A stretch of 64,000 bases of DNA from Dyadobacter koreensis (GTDB lineage: Bacteria; Bacteroidota; Bacteroidia; Cytophagales; Spirosomataceae): positions 346,981-410,980 of the forward strand of contig NZ_FNXY01000009.1 in assembly GCF_900108855.1 (NCBI RefSeq). The letters are read 5' to 3'. Below are positions 1 to 8,977 of the stretch, piece after piece; position 1 is the stretch's first letter; each line of letters starts with the position of its first letter. The notes beneath the pieces were generated by a model. The model worked only from the letters and a program-made list of their open reading frames with translations, did not search any database and had not been told where the DNA came from. The position numbers were made by a program, and so were the translations under genes.

Positions 1-588
1 CAAAAAATGGCTGTTTTACAGAAACAAATGGAGCCGCTGCAAAGCCGTATGCATGAGCTTCAACTTGAAATGGAAAAACGCCAGTTTGAAATGGAGCATT
101 TTGACAGAGACCGCGAAAAAATTGATTGGAAAAAAGATAATGCGAATGAGATCCGTCAGGGATTGCTGGAAAAACGATCTAATCTTTTGCATCCTGATAT
201 TAAATCCAAAACGAAGTTAAATGAGGCAGAACTTGAAAAACAACTGGCTGATTTTGAACAGCAGATTAAAGCGCAGGAACAAGTCATTACCAAACTAAAT
301 GCTGACCTTGCAAATAACCTGAAAGAAGGTGAAAAAGCGGGTGAACCTTATCGCGACATGGAAAAAGAAATGGATCAATTGAGCGGTAAGATGGATGAAA
401 TCGGGAAGGATATGGGACTGGCGTCTCTTGGAATTGAAAAATTATACCCTGCGCCGCCAAGACCGGCAAGGGCACCAAAAGCACCAAAAATGAAGTCAAA
501 ACCTGCCGTTGCAGCACCAGCGGCTCCGGCCGCACCGGCACTTTCTCCAAAAACACCACCAGCACCACCTTCTCCGGCCAGAAGATAA
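1..588 (+). CDS. C-terminal part of a coiled-coil protein with a Pro/Ala-rich tail (5' partial)
   Basis: The frame is open to the left edge of the window, so the ATG at base 7 need not be the true start and I treat this as a 3' fragment. The visible 195 residues fall into two parts. The first (to about residue 150) is highly charged, rich in Glu, Lys, Gln and Met, and has the heptad look of a long coiled coil. The last 45 or so residues are a low-complexity tail of Pro, Ala, Lys and Arg. No catalytic motif or membrane segment is visible. In this phylum such tails can follow a membrane peptidase (M56/BlaR1-like) domain, but nothing in the visible part shows that. A hairpin terminator follows. 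Function unknown. Confidence 0.7.
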   Translation, partial: QKMAVLQKQMEPLQSRMHELQLEMEKRQFEMEHFDRDREKIDWKKDNANEIRQGLLEKRSNLLHPDIKSKTKLNEAELEKQLADFEQQIKAQEQVITKLNADLANNLKEGEKAGEPYRDMEKEMDQLSGKMDEIGKDMGLASLGIEKLYPAPPRPARAPKAPKMKSKPAVAAPAAPAAPALSPKTPPAPPSPARR

Positions 589-603
589 ATTGAATGTTTA
601 AAC

Positions 604-641
604 AAATCGGCGTATTGCAAATGACAGCAATACGCCGATTT
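604..641. terminator. Bidirectional hairpin between convergent genes
   Basis: Perfect 15-base arms (604-618 and 627-641) enclose an 8-base loop. The stem is GC-rich in the middle with AAA/TTT at its ends. It sits between the stop codons of two convergent genes and could end transcription from both sides. Confidence 0.75.
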
Positions 642-659
642 CTCTTTGAACCCAATCTT

Positions 660-1682
660 TTATTTATTAACCAAAGGCGAAACTTTCTGACCAATGATTT
701 CAATCGATTTCATCAGTTTTTCATGTGATATTCCGGCATTGTCCATTTGAAATGTTAGTCGTGATATCCCGCCAAGGGCTTCACTATGGCGAAGTATTTT
801 CTCTGCAACTTCTTCCGGCCCACCTACTAATAATGCACCTTCCGGTCCCATTTGAGATTCAAATCGTGCCCTTGTCATTGGAGGCCAGCCACGTTCTTTC
901 CCGATTTTAGTGAATGATTCTGAATATCCCGGAAAAAATTCTTCAATTGCTACTTCCGTGGAATCACTCACATAACCAAGCGAATGCAGACCAACCTGAA
1001 GTTCTTCCGGTTTAAATCCTGCCCTTTTCCCCGCTTCTCTATACAAATCAACCAACGGACGGAAACGATGTGTTTCCCCACCGATAACAGCTACCATCAA
1101 AGGCAAACCCAGCATACCGGCACGGATAAAAGATTCCGGCGTACCACCCACACCTAACCAGATCGGTATTTTTTCCTGTAATGGTCGTGGGTAAACAGGC
1201 TGATTCTGCAACGCAGGACGAAATTTTCCAGACCAGGTTATAAACTCATTATCCCGGATTTTAAGTAACAGATCCAGTTTCTCTGAAAACAATTTATCAT
1301 AATCTTGCAAGTTCAATCCAAATAAAGGAAAAGCATCCGTAAAAGAACCACGACCTACAACCATTTCGGCTCTTCCCTGAGAGATCAGATCCAGCGTCGC
1401 AAAATTTTGAAAAACTCTGACCGGATCAGCAGCACTCAATACCGTTACGGCACTTGTCAAACGAATTTTCTTCGTACGAGAAGCGGCGGCGGCCAGTATC
1501 ATCGAAGGCGCCGAGTCCAGAAATCCTTTCCGGTGATGTTCGCCAATTCCAAATACATCAAGACCGGAATAATCCGCGTGTTCTATTCTTTCCAGCAACT
1601 GAGCCATTGCATCCACATCATCAATTGCCGTTACCGCTTCACCACTGAACATGGCGGCGAAACTATCAATTCCTATTTCCAT
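660..1682 (-). CDS. LLM-class flavin-dependent oxidoreductase (luciferase-like monooxygenase)
   Basis: A 340-residue member of the bacterial luciferase-like TIM-barrel family, which uses reduced FMN or F420 to oxidise small substrates. Family hallmarks are the N-terminal MEIGIDSF strand, the GEHHR motif near residue 47, the segment around SAVTVLSAADPVRV and the later VVGRGSF motif. The frame extends 24 codons upstream to base 1754, but those residues are unlike the family, so the ATG at 1682 is chosen. The gene stands alone on the minus strand and its substrate cannot be read from the sequence. The family assignment is firm and the specific role unknown. Confidence 0.88.
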   Translation of the reverse strand: MEIGIDSFAAMFSGEAVTAIDDVDAMAQLLERIEHADYSGLDVFGIGEHHRKGFLDSAPSMILAAAASRTKKIRLTSAVTVLSAADPVRVFQNFATLDLISQGRAEMVVGRGSFTDAFPLFGLNLQDYDKLFSEKLDLLLKIRDNEFITWSGKFRPALQNQPVYPRPLQEKIPIWLGVGGTPESFIRAGMLGLPLMVAVIGGETHRFRPLVDLYREAGKRAGFKPEELQVGLHSLGYVSDSTEVAIEEFFPGYSESFTKIGKERGWPPMTRARFESQMGPEGALLVGGPEEVAEKILRHSEALGGISRLTFQMDNAGISHEKLMKSIEIIGQKVSPLVNK

Positions 1683-1821
1683 GGTATTCCTTTGACAATG
1701 TTTGTTTCTCAAATAAAATGTAAAGTTACCCGTATTAGCCCGTAAAAAAGTCAATGCTATACAATAGGACCGTCAATATCCTTTTGTATAGCACTGTATT
1801 ATTGAATTCTATATATCGAAT

Positions 1822-2889
1822 TTATTCCACCTCAATCACCACATCATCACTCATGGGATGCGCCACGCAGGTTAGAATAAAACCTTCTTTTAATTCCGCT
1901 TCTGATAAAGCATCTTCCTCGTCCAATGTCACTTTTCCGGATACACAGCGGCCCATACAGGCCGTGCACATTCCGGCCTGACAAGAATACGGAAGATCAA
2001 TATCCATGTTCATTGCCGCTTCCAGCACCGTTTCATAAGGTTTTACGGGCACTTTATATTCCGTTCCTTCATAAAAAAGCGTAATCTCGTGCGTTTTGGG
2101 GGAATCGTCGGTTTCTTCCAAGGTTACTTCTCCCGGTTTTGATGCAGTAGCAGTCAGGAAACTTTCCTGTCTGATTTTATTTAACGCAACGCCTCTGATG
2201 GCCAAAGCACGGTTTGCTTCTTCCATCATATCTTCGGGGCCGCATAGAAAATATTCGGCTTCGCTGACCTTCAAATCCGGCAAACCTTCCATGATTTTCA
2301 GGATATGGCTTTTATTCAAACGGCCACGTTCTCCTGCCCAATTGTCGTCTGGCTGACTCAGCGTATAAACTACCTTGAATCGCTCTTTATATTTTTCCTT
2401 AAGAGCCTTGATTTTATCCTTAAAAATAATGCTTAATTCAGTCCGGCTGCCGTAGATTAGTACAACTTCACTTTCCTGTTCAACCATTAAAATGGATTTG
2501 GCGATCGAAAACAATGGCGTGATTCCACTTCCTGCGCCGATAAAAACAACCTGACGGGTTTGGTCATCCTCCTGTTTTGGAAAAAATATTCCCATGGGCT
2601 CCATGGCTTCAAGCACATCGTCTACTTTTATAGTATCCAGTAAATAATTGGAAGCAAATCCACCTGGAACACGTTTGATCGTGATTGCTAAGGAAACGTC
2701 TGTATAAGGAGAACTGGACATGGAGTAGGAACGACGCACTTTTTTGTCTCCATCCGGCAAAAGAAGCGTAATAAATTGTCCGGGACGATAGGCAACTACT
2801 TCATTGAGAGGATGCCAAAAATGGATTGTAGATGCATCTTCCGTTTCTTTTTCTATTTCTTTAACCTTTAAAAAATAATATTTGCTCAT
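1822..2889 (-). CDS. PaaE-type ferredoxin reductase: FAD, NAD(P)H and C-terminal 2Fe-2S domains
   Basis: A 355-residue electron-transfer flavoprotein. The FAD-binding ferredoxin-reductase domain carries the RSYS motif at residues 53-56. The NAD(P)-binding domain has GAGSGITP at 118-125. A plant-type 2Fe-2S ferredoxin domain closes the protein, with ligand cysteines about C303, C308, C311 and C341 (CX4CX2C then a distant Cys). This order (reductase first, ferredoxin last) is that of PaaE, the reductase of phenylacetyl-CoA epoxidase, and of related oxygenase reductases. No paaABCD genes are nearby, so the oxygenase partner is elsewhere or different. A -7-like box (CAAAGGTA on the plus strand) lies at 2980-2987, about 90 bases upstream. 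Confidence 0.9.
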   Translation of the reverse strand: MSKYYFLKVKEIEKETEDASTIHFWHPLNEVVAYRPGQFITLLLPDGDKKVRRSYSMSSSPYTDVSLAITIKRVPGGFASNYLLDTIKVDDVLEAMEPMGIFFPKQEDDQTRQVVFIGAGSGITPLFSIAKSILMVEQESEVVLIYGSRTELSIIFKDKIKALKEKYKERFKVVYTLSQPDDNWAGERGRLNKSHILKIMEGLPDLKVSEAEYFLCGPEDMMEEANRALAIRGVALNKIRQESFLTATASKPGEVTLEETDDSPKTHEITLFYEGTEYKVPVKPYETVLEAAMNMDIDLPYSCQAGMCTACMGRCVSGKVTLDEEDALSEAELKEGFILTCVAHPMSDDVVIEVE

Positions 2890-2979
2890 GGTGATTTGGC
2901 GGTCGGCTTTCGGCTATCAGCTGTCAGTCCTTTGATATTTCAGAGTTTATGGTGCTTTTAACCTTTAACAAGGAATTAG

Positions 2980-2987
2980 CAAAGGTA
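2980..2987 (-). promoter_or_regulatory. Candidate -7 box for the PaaE-type reductase
   Basis: On the minus strand this reads TACCTTTG, matching the Bacteroidota TAnnTTTG box. No convincing -33 TTG was found at the usual 19-21 base spacing. Confidence 0.4.
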
Positions 2988-3000
2988 ATTCGCCTGGGTA

Positions 3001-3037
3001 AAGAAAAAGCCTCATGGTATTGAAAAATCCATGAGGC
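3001..3037 (-). terminator. Rho-independent terminator of the aminotransferase gene
   Basis: Perfect 9-base arms (3009-3017 and 3029-3037) around an 11-base loop. On the minus strand the stem is followed by TTTTTCTT. It lies about 20 bases past the aminotransferase stop codon. Confidence 0.85.
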
Positions 3038-3058
3038 CGGCAATAAATTTGTTCTATA

Positions 3059-4276
3059 TTATTTCAAAGTTGCAACCGCATCTTTGATTCTTTGTACTGC
3101 TTCTGCCAATGATTCATCAGCTGCGGCAGTTGAAATCCGGATACAATTTGGCGCACCAAAACCTGAACCTGCTACGGTTGAAACGTAAGAATTGTTTAAC
3201 AACCAGTTTGCAAAATCGTCTGAATCCTTGATAACATTGGTTCCGTCAGATTTTCCGAAGTAGTAACTTACATCCGGAAATGCGTAGAACGCTCCGTCAG
3301 GAACATTTACTTTGAAACCAGGAATTTCTTTTAACAAACCAACAACAAGATCACGACGACGGGCATATGCCTTTGTCATTTCTTTGGTTGCATCCAACGG
3401 ACCGTTAAAAGCAGCCGTAGCAGCTTTCTGGGCGATTGAATTTGTACCGGAAGTAACTTGTCCCTGCAATTTTTCAACACCGTCAGCGATCCATTTTGCA
3501 GCACCGATAAACCCGATTCTCCATCCTGTCATAGCAAATCCTTTCGCTACTCCGTTTACAGTGATCACCCGGTCTTTCAATGCAGGAATTGATCCCATGC
3601 TGAAATGTCCTTCCTCTGTGAAGTTGATATATTCGTAAATTTCGTCAGCCAAAACATAAATTCCTTCATGTTTTTCCAAAACTGCACCTATCTCTCTCAA
3701 TTCAGCTTCTGAATAAACAGCACCGGTCGGATTGTTAGGAGATGCATACATCACCACTTTCGTACGAGGTGTAATTGCAGCTTCCAATTGTGCAGCCGTA
3801 ACTTTGAAACCATTTTCAAAAGCACCTTCTACGATCACAGATTTCCCTTCCGCCAGTTTCACCATTTCGGAGTAACTAACCCAATACGGAGCGAAGATAA
3901 GTACCTCATCACCTGGGTTTACCAAAACCTGGATCACGTTGGCCAGAGAATGTTTAGCTCCTGTAGAAACCACGATATTTTCAGGTTTCCAATCTATATT
4001 ATTGTCGCGCTTAAGCTTATCAGCAATCGCCTTTCGTAAATCAGGGTAACCTGCTACCGGCGAATATCCATGAAATCCATCGTCAATTGCCTTCTTGGCA
4101 GCCTCACAAATAAATGCGGGCGTTTTGAAGTCTGGCTCTCCCACGCTCAGACTGATCACTTTGTGGCCTTGGGCAGCCAATTCACGGGCCATTTTCGTCA
4201 TTGCCAACGTTGAAGATTCTTCGAGGGCATTGATACGGTCGGCCAGCACCTGGGTTTGCTCTGCTACTGCGGACAT
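3059..4276 (-). CDS. PLP-dependent aspartate-type aminotransferase (class I/II)
   Basis: A 405-residue fold-type I aminotransferase resembling AspAT subgroup 1b. Visible motifs are SVGEPDF (44-50) and YSPVAGYPDLR, which contact substrate and cofactor. PNNPTG (180-185) and the D211-E-I-Y214 pair contact the PLP ring. The Schiff-base lysine K245 lies in AKGFAMTGWRIGF, and a C-terminal Arg region is present. It most likely interconverts aspartate and oxaloacetate, or prephenate and arogenate, with glutamate as donor; the exact substrate is not determinable here. It is monocistronic with its own terminator. The ATG at 4276 gives the normal family length. Confidence 0.9.
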   Translation of the reverse strand: MSAVAEQTQVLADRINALEESSTLAMTKMARELAAQGHKVISLSVGEPDFKTPAFICEAAKKAIDDGFHGYSPVAGYPDLRKAIADKLKRDNNIDWKPENIVVSTGAKHSLANVIQVLVNPGDEVLIFAPYWVSYSEMVKLAEGKSVIVEGAFENGFKVTAAQLEAAITPRTKVVMYASPNNPTGAVYSEAELREIGAVLEKHEGIYVLADEIYEYINFTEEGHFSMGSIPALKDRVITVNGVAKGFAMTGWRIGFIGAAKWIADGVEKLQGQVTSGTNSIAQKAATAAFNGPLDATKEMTKAYARRRDLVVGLLKEIPGFKVNVPDGAFYAFPDVSYYFGKSDGTNVIKDSDDFANWLLNNSYVSTVAGSGFGAPNCIRISTAAADESLAEAVQRIKDAVATLK

Positions 4277-4355
4277 TGCAACAAAAATTAAGTTAAATGA
4301 AAATATTTCATTTGAGATTTGAACCTGTCGCAGGTCAATATCAACAAATTGCCCG

Positions 4356-4363
4356 CAAAGTTA
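4356..4363 (-). promoter_or_regulatory. Candidate -7 box for the aminotransferase gene
   Basis: On the minus strand this reads TAACTTTG, a full TAnnTTTG match about 80 bases upstream of the start codon. A -33 element is not obvious. Confidence 0.45.
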
Positions 4364-4495
4364 CGGGTTTTTTGGAAGTAGCGTAAGAAATAGGAGCGGT
4401 TAAAGAAAAAAAAGAATATATGCCTGAAAAATATCTCCTATACCAGATGATTAAACTTCCTGTTAAAACAAATTAATAATCTGTTAACCAAACAT

Positions 4496-5281
4496 TTACT
4501 TCCTTACTTCAATAGAATTTTCAACAATAACTTTTAATTCATCAGAGTCGAAAGTTAGCGGTTCGATCACTCCATCAATATTTTCGAGTTTAATCAATAA
4601 ACCCGGTATTGCAGCGCCATCTTCCTCGTTGACAGTTTTCCCAAAAGCTTTGATATTATCAATGCTATGCGTTGCAGCAAATACCTGGATATTTTGATCT
4701 TTTGCAATTGCTGAAATAAGCAGCCAAAGCTCTCCCTCTACGCCATAATGGAAGCCATTCTCTATCTCGTCAATCAGGACAATACCATTTTGTGATGTAC
4801 TTAATGCCAGTAGAATCGTAAGAATTCTATGCACTCCACTGCCCATCCGTAACAACGCAACGGTTTTTCCATTCTTAAAAGTCGCAATCGGATTGCGCAG
4901 ATTATCGGCCAGAAAATCAATTTCTAAAATTCGATCGTCAATCTTTTTCAAGAAATTTAACGCTTTCTCTGTAATAAAATCATTAAAACAATCGAAAGAG
5001 TTTTCACGCAGCAGACTTTGTATACTGGAATGTGCCCTTATAAATTTTACATTCTGCGGATTCAAAATTTCGTCATCTGACAGTAAATCTGTCGCCACAT
5101 CATTAACAATTATCCTTTCCGCCGATTGAATTTCTTTCTGCGAAGCATAGAAAAAAATGGATTCAAGGAAATTTGTTTTTCCGGTATTATTCTTTCCTGT
5201 GATCAGATTTAACTGACCTACTAAATCTATATTGAGGTTTTTAAGATTACGATAGTTCTGGATTTCAATGGAAGCGATCAT
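4496..5281 (-). CDS. Orphan AAA/OLD-like ATPase (AAA_15/AAA_21 type)
   Basis: A 261-residue ATPase of the ABC/SMC-like class. The Walker A motif GKNNTGKT is at 29-36, right after the IQNYRNLKNL strand typical of RecF/OLD-like proteins. A Met-Gly-Ser-Gly segment (146-149) occupies the signature position. Walker B LIDEIENG is at 169-176 and the switch His is H205 in ATHS. The coiled-coil/insert region is short and no TOPRIM nuclease domain follows, so it is not a full OLD nuclease. The frame begins 5 codons earlier at 5296, but the ATG at 5281 puts the first strand at the N-terminus as in relatives. No partner gene is adjacent. Its role is unknown. Confidence 0.85.
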   Translation of the reverse strand: MIASIEIQNYRNLKNLNIDLVGQLNLITGKNNTGKTNFLESIFFYASQKEIQSAERIIVNDVATDLLSDDEILNPQNVKFIRAHSSIQSLLRENSFDCFNDFITEKALNFLKKIDDRILEIDFLADNLRNPIATFKNGKTVALLRMGSGVHRILTILLALSTSQNGIVLIDEIENGFHYGVEGELWLLISAIAKDQNIQVFAATHSIDNIKAFGKTVNEEDGAAIPGLLIKLENIDGVIEPLTFDSDELKVIVENSIEVRK

Positions 5282-5349
5282 ACTAATCAGATACAAAATT
5301 TACCTATTAACCATTTGTTTAATTCAACAGATTAACAAACACATTTTTT

Positions 5350-6597
5350 TCAAAAAACCTCTCCCAGATTCACAAACAAACCACGCGAACCTTTCGTCCC
5401 GAAGCCATAATCAACAGCGATATTTGTTCTCGACGTTTTGTTGATTTTCAGTCGGATTCCAAGGCCTCCTCCCGGAGCTATTTTATCAAATTTTCTGGTT
5501 GGCCAGTTGGAAAAACTTTGCGCATTACCAAAAACGACACCACCAATCAATCCATTTTGAGTTAATGAAAACCGGTATTCCGACTCAAAATATAACATAT
5601 TCGGACTTCTGAACCTTCCCTGAATATATCCGCGACCGGTATTATTTGATGGATCCCAGGCAGTACTTGGCAGATCCAGATAAGGCGGTTTGCCTGACAA
5701 AGTCAGCCAGTTGAAATCCCAAAATGCCAGTGTATTTCTGCTTCCACGAGGAAAGTTTACATATTTCCGAAATTCCAAAACCAGCGATTCCCAATTTGTA
5801 TTGCTGCCCAACACTTTCAGATTATTTCGATAACGCGCGTTTGCGTATAATCCGCCTTGTGGATTTATTGAATTTCTACGGCTGTCATACAAAACATTTG
5901 CAACCACACCGGAAGAAACAGATTTCGGCGGCAAGCCATAAGATGAAACATCTTCGTTCATTCCTTCCTGCTTAATTTTCCAACGATAATCGAGATGATA
6001 GCCAAGACCCAGGTAAAATGCGCCTGTGATCTTTTTTAAAACTGTCTGATGCAGACGAACATGTGAATAATCGATTTGATCAGCATTTTCTACTAAGCTG
6101 TGGCCTCCCAAACCATAGGTGTCCTGTGGATATTTGAAGTAACGCCAGTCGACAATTATGTTATAACCATTGTTTTTTGTCCAGATATTTGTCTGAATGG
6201 GAATAGTAATTTGGTTATACTGGGAATAGTTAAAACTGGTACTGACGCTCGAAATATTTGTTGCCGAGGAATCGCTTAAATAAAATGCAGCATTGGCACT
6301 TAACAGACCTACAAATCCTGTCGAAAGTGTATATCCGACAGCCGGAACCATGGAATAAAGAATTTTTCGGGGTTTTTTATCTCTATTTTTTGTTAAATCC
6401 CTTTTTCGTTTGAGCTGGCCAAGAATATCCATAATATCTTTATCCTCGACTTTGTCAACAATGCCGGCGCTATCAGGCATAACACTCGTTTCTACTCGAT
6501 TGGAATTTTGAGCGGGTACGACAGTCTGCGCTAGAACATTCCCAAAAAAAGCTCCGCAAATTGAAAAGGAAAAAAGAAATAAAAGGACTTTGAACAA
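5350..6597 (-). CDS. BamA/TamA-family (Omp85) outer-membrane beta-barrel protein
   Basis: A 415-residue secreted protein with a signal peptide ending near residue 23 (AQ). A linker rich in Asp, Lys and Arg follows, then alternating amphipathic strands ending in the C-terminal Phe (NLGEVF) expected of an Omp85-type barrel. The segment GGGLGIRLKINKTSRTNIAVDYGFG near the C-terminus matches the bacterial surface antigen domain. It lacks visible POTRA domains and is much shorter than BamA, so it belongs with the short single-barrel relatives common in Bacteroidota. Substrate unknown. A TAnnTTTG box on the minus strand (6623-6630) may be its promoter. Confidence 0.8.
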   Translation of the reverse strand: MFKVLLFLFSFSICGAFFGNVLAQTVVPAQNSNRVETSVMPDSAGIVDKVEDKDIMDILGQLKRKRDLTKNRDKKPRKILYSMVPAVGYTLSTGFVGLLSANAAFYLSDSSATNISSVSTSFNYSQYNQITIPIQTNIWTKNNGYNIIVDWRYFKYPQDTYGLGGHSLVENADQIDYSHVRLHQTVLKKITGAFYLGLGYHLDYRWKIKQEGMNEDVSSYGLPPKSVSSGVVANVLYDSRRNSINPQGGLYANARYRNNLKVLGSNTNWESLVLEFRKYVNFPRGSRNTLAFWDFNWLTLSGKPPYLDLPSTAWDPSNNTGRGYIQGRFRSPNMLYFESEYRFSLTQNGLIGGVVFGNAQSFSNWPTRKFDKIAPGGGLGIRLKINKTSRTNIAVDYGFGTKGSRGLFVNLGEVF

Positions 6598-6622
6598 GTT
6601 TACAAATCAAGTTAAATGAGAT

Positions 6623-6630
6623 CAAATGTA
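6623..6630 (-). promoter_or_regulatory. Candidate -7 box for the Omp85-type gene
   Basis: On the minus strand this reads TACATTTG, 25 bases before the start codon. A CAAA (TTTG on the minus strand) lies 24 bases further upstream, slightly wider than the usual spacing. Confidence 0.45.
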
Positions 6631-6717
6631 GCTCAAAATACAAATTTCATACCCGCAAATAAAAGATCTAAGCTTTTTCTAAGTCTGAAAGAAAGATCCA
6701 TTATAAAGACCGATATA

Positions 6718-6754
6718 GCAAAAAAGCCGCCAGCTCTAAGTAGAACTGACGGCT
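6718..6754 (-). terminator. Rho-independent terminator of icd
   Basis: Nine-base arms (6725-6733 and 6746-6754) with one non-Watson-Crick pair and a 12-base loop. A T-run follows on the minus strand, about 25 bases past the icd stop codon. Confidence 0.75.
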
Positions 6755-6778
6755 ATAAAAGTGTTTACCTGTATTATA

Positions 6779-7990
6779 TTAAGCTAATGCAGCTTGCAAA
6801 TTGTCGTTGATTGCTTCAAGGAATTCTTCGGTGTACAGATAGTGCTCCCCGTGATTCACTTTATTTCCATGAATACAAACAGCTAAATCTTTTGTCATTT
6901 TACCGCTTTCAACCGTTTCAATACAAACTCTTTCCAAAGTCTGGCAGAAATCGATAAGCTCCTGGTTGCCATCTTGCTTGCCACGGAATTCTAATCCACG
7001 TGTCCATGCAAAGATTGACGCAATCGGGTTAGTAGAAGTTGGTCTTCCTTTTTGGTGCTCGCGGTAGTGACGAGTCACTGTTCCGTGTGCCGCCTCAGCT
7101 TCCAAAGTTTTTCCATCCGGAGTCAACAATACCGAAGTCATCAAACCAAGAGAACCGAATCCTTGTGCAACTGTATCCGACTGAACGTCACCATCATAGT
7201 TTTTACAAGCCCAGACAAAGTTACCTTCCCATTTAAGCGCAGAAGCAACCATGTCGTCGATCAAACGGTGTTCGTAATGTACCTTTCCTGCAAATTCAGC
7301 ATCGTAAACTTCCTGGAAAATATCTTTGAAACGACCGTCGTATTTTTTCAAAATGGTGTTTTTAGTTGAAAGGTATAAAGGCCAACCTTTACCCATTGCA
7401 ACATTGAAACAAGAACGCGCAAAACCACGGATCGACTCATCTACGTTGTACATCGCCATCGCAACACCCGGGCCCTGGAACTGATACACTTCGTGCTCAA
7501 TTACTTTTCCATCTTCGCCCTCAAACTTAACTGTAAGTTTTCCCTTTCCTGGTACAACGAAATCTGTTGCTTTATATTGATCGCCGAAAGCGTGACGGCC
7601 AACGATGATAGGAGCAGTCCAGTTTGTTACCAAACGAGGTACGTTGCTCATTACGATAGGCTCACGAAAAACGGTTCCATCCAAAATATTACGGATCGTT
7701 CCGTTTGGAGATTTCCACATTTGTTTCAGGTTGAACTCCGTTACGCGGTCTTCGTCAGGGGTAATTGTAGCACATTTGATACCTACACCATATTCTTTAA
7801 TCGCATTAGCAGCGTCGATCGTTACCTGATCGTTTGTTTCATCGCGATATTCAACGCCTAAATCGTAGTACTTGATATCTACGTCAAGGTATGGTAAAAT
7901 AAGTTTTTCTTTAATAAACTTCCAGATGATTCTAGTCATCTCATCACCGTCTAACTCAACTACGGGATTTGCAACTTTGATTTTGCTCAT
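6779..7990 (-). CDS. icd: NADP-dependent isocitrate dehydrogenase, eukaryote-like homodimeric type
   Basis: A 403-residue TCA-cycle enzyme that oxidatively decarboxylates isocitrate to 2-oxoglutarate with reduction of NADP. The N-terminal VELDGDEMTRIIW, the metal-binding segment around YDGDVQSDTVAQGFGSLGLMTS and the cofactor segment EAAHGTVTRHYR are characteristic of the mitochondrial/cytosolic homodimeric subfamily rather than the E. coli type. The length is right for that subfamily. It is monocistronic with its own terminator. Confidence 0.95.
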   Translation of the reverse strand: MSKIKVANPVVELDGDEMTRIIWKFIKEKLILPYLDVDIKYYDLGVEYRDETNDQVTIDAANAIKEYGVGIKCATITPDEDRVTEFNLKQMWKSPNGTIRNILDGTVFREPIVMSNVPRLVTNWTAPIIVGRHAFGDQYKATDFVVPGKGKLTVKFEGEDGKVIEHEVYQFQGPGVAMAMYNVDESIRGFARSCFNVAMGKGWPLYLSTKNTILKKYDGRFKDIFQEVYDAEFAGKVHYEHRLIDDMVASALKWEGNFVWACKNYDGDVQSDTVAQGFGSLGLMTSVLLTPDGKTLEAEAAHGTVTRHYREHQKGRPTSTNPIASIFAWTRGLEFRGKQDGNQELIDFCQTLERVCIETVESGKMTKDLAVCIHGNKVNHGEHYLYTEEFLEAINDNLQAALA

Positions 7991-8262
7991 GATTATTATT
8001 TACTATTCGAAAGTTAAAGATATTGAAATGCGACGGTGAAAGTACAAATAATAGACTGAAAAGGCGAAACACAACGGGAAGTAAGTTTGAATTTATAATT
8101 CATCCTTTCAAATTTTGTATTACACCACTCTTGCTATTATCATATAAAAAGCGGCTAAAAACCCGATCTACCCGGTTTCTCACAAAATGTAAACGATCGC
8201 CGGATAAATTTTATAATATTGAAACCTAATAATATCCCGTCCATTAATCTCTCAACCGAATT

Positions 8263-8862
8263 ATGAATAAATCCCTTCTGCGTTCAGAGTTTTTACAAAA
8301 GAGGAAGGAACTTTCTGACAAGGAAATTGAAGACAAAAACGAAGCAATACTGAAAAACAGCAAACATTTTTTTGAAACAATTGGAATAAAAACGATTCAT
8401 ATATTTCTGCCCCAACTCGGTAAAAGTGAAATTGATACCTGGAGAATCATTTCTTTCCTACGTAGTTTCGATCAGTTAAAAATCATTTCACCGCGAGTTA
8501 TTCCCGGTACTAGGGAAATGGAACATTATCTATTAACATCGGAAACAATATTGAGAAATAATCAATGGAAAATTCCTGAACCGGATCCCGAAACTTCGCT
8601 CAAAGTTTTGCCCAGCGATATTGACGCTGTCCTTATCCCACTTTTAGCTTTTGATAAAAAAGGATTTCGGGTAGGGTATGGCGGAGGTTATTATGATAGG
8701 TTTTTAGCTCAATGTAAGCCTACTGCTTTAAAAATTGGCGTTTCATTTTTTGAGCCTGTTGAGGAAATCAGCGACCTGGATGCTTATGACGTACCAATGG
8801 ATTTCTGCATCACACCTTCTTCAATTCTGAATTTTACCAATACAGACAGTGCTCCGATTTAA
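8263..8862 (+). CDS. 5-formyltetrahydrofolate cyclo-ligase
   Basis: A 199-residue enzyme that converts 5-formyl-THF to 5,10-methenyl-THF using ATP, salvaging folate in the cytoplasm. The signature GYGGGYYDR is at residues 138-146, preceded by DAVLIPLLAFDKKGFR. The N-terminal LLRSEFLQKRKEL helix with basic residues is typical of the family. Nothing in its neighbourhood suggests an operon. The roughly 270-base region before it is AT-rich and holds no recognisable RNA or small gene. Confidence 0.93.
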   Translation: MNKSLLRSEFLQKRKELSDKEIEDKNEAILKNSKHFFETIGIKTIHIFLPQLGKSEIDTWRIISFLRSFDQLKIISPRVIPGTREMEHYLLTSETILRNNQWKIPEPDPETSLKVLPSDIDAVLIPLLAFDKKGFRVGYGGGYYDRFLAQCKPTALKIGVSFFEPVEEISDLDAYDVPMDFCITPSSILNFTNTDSAPI

Positions 8863-8977
8863 TTTTAGAAATAAAATTTTTTCTATTCTCATGTTTCCTT
8901 GAAAAATAAGAAGTGCGACTAAGGAATTAAAATAACCAATTCCAGCATAAATGTCCATTTTCAAACTTTTAGAAAAC

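Noticed and set aside
287..703. Reading frame on the minus strand over the coiled-coil gene
   Set aside because: It lies opposite a clearly coding frame and ends across the terminator hairpin; no protein-like features.
4496..5281. Anti-phage defence gene (Gabija or OLD type)
   Set aside because: No TOPRIM nuclease domain and no UvrD-like or other partner gene beside it.
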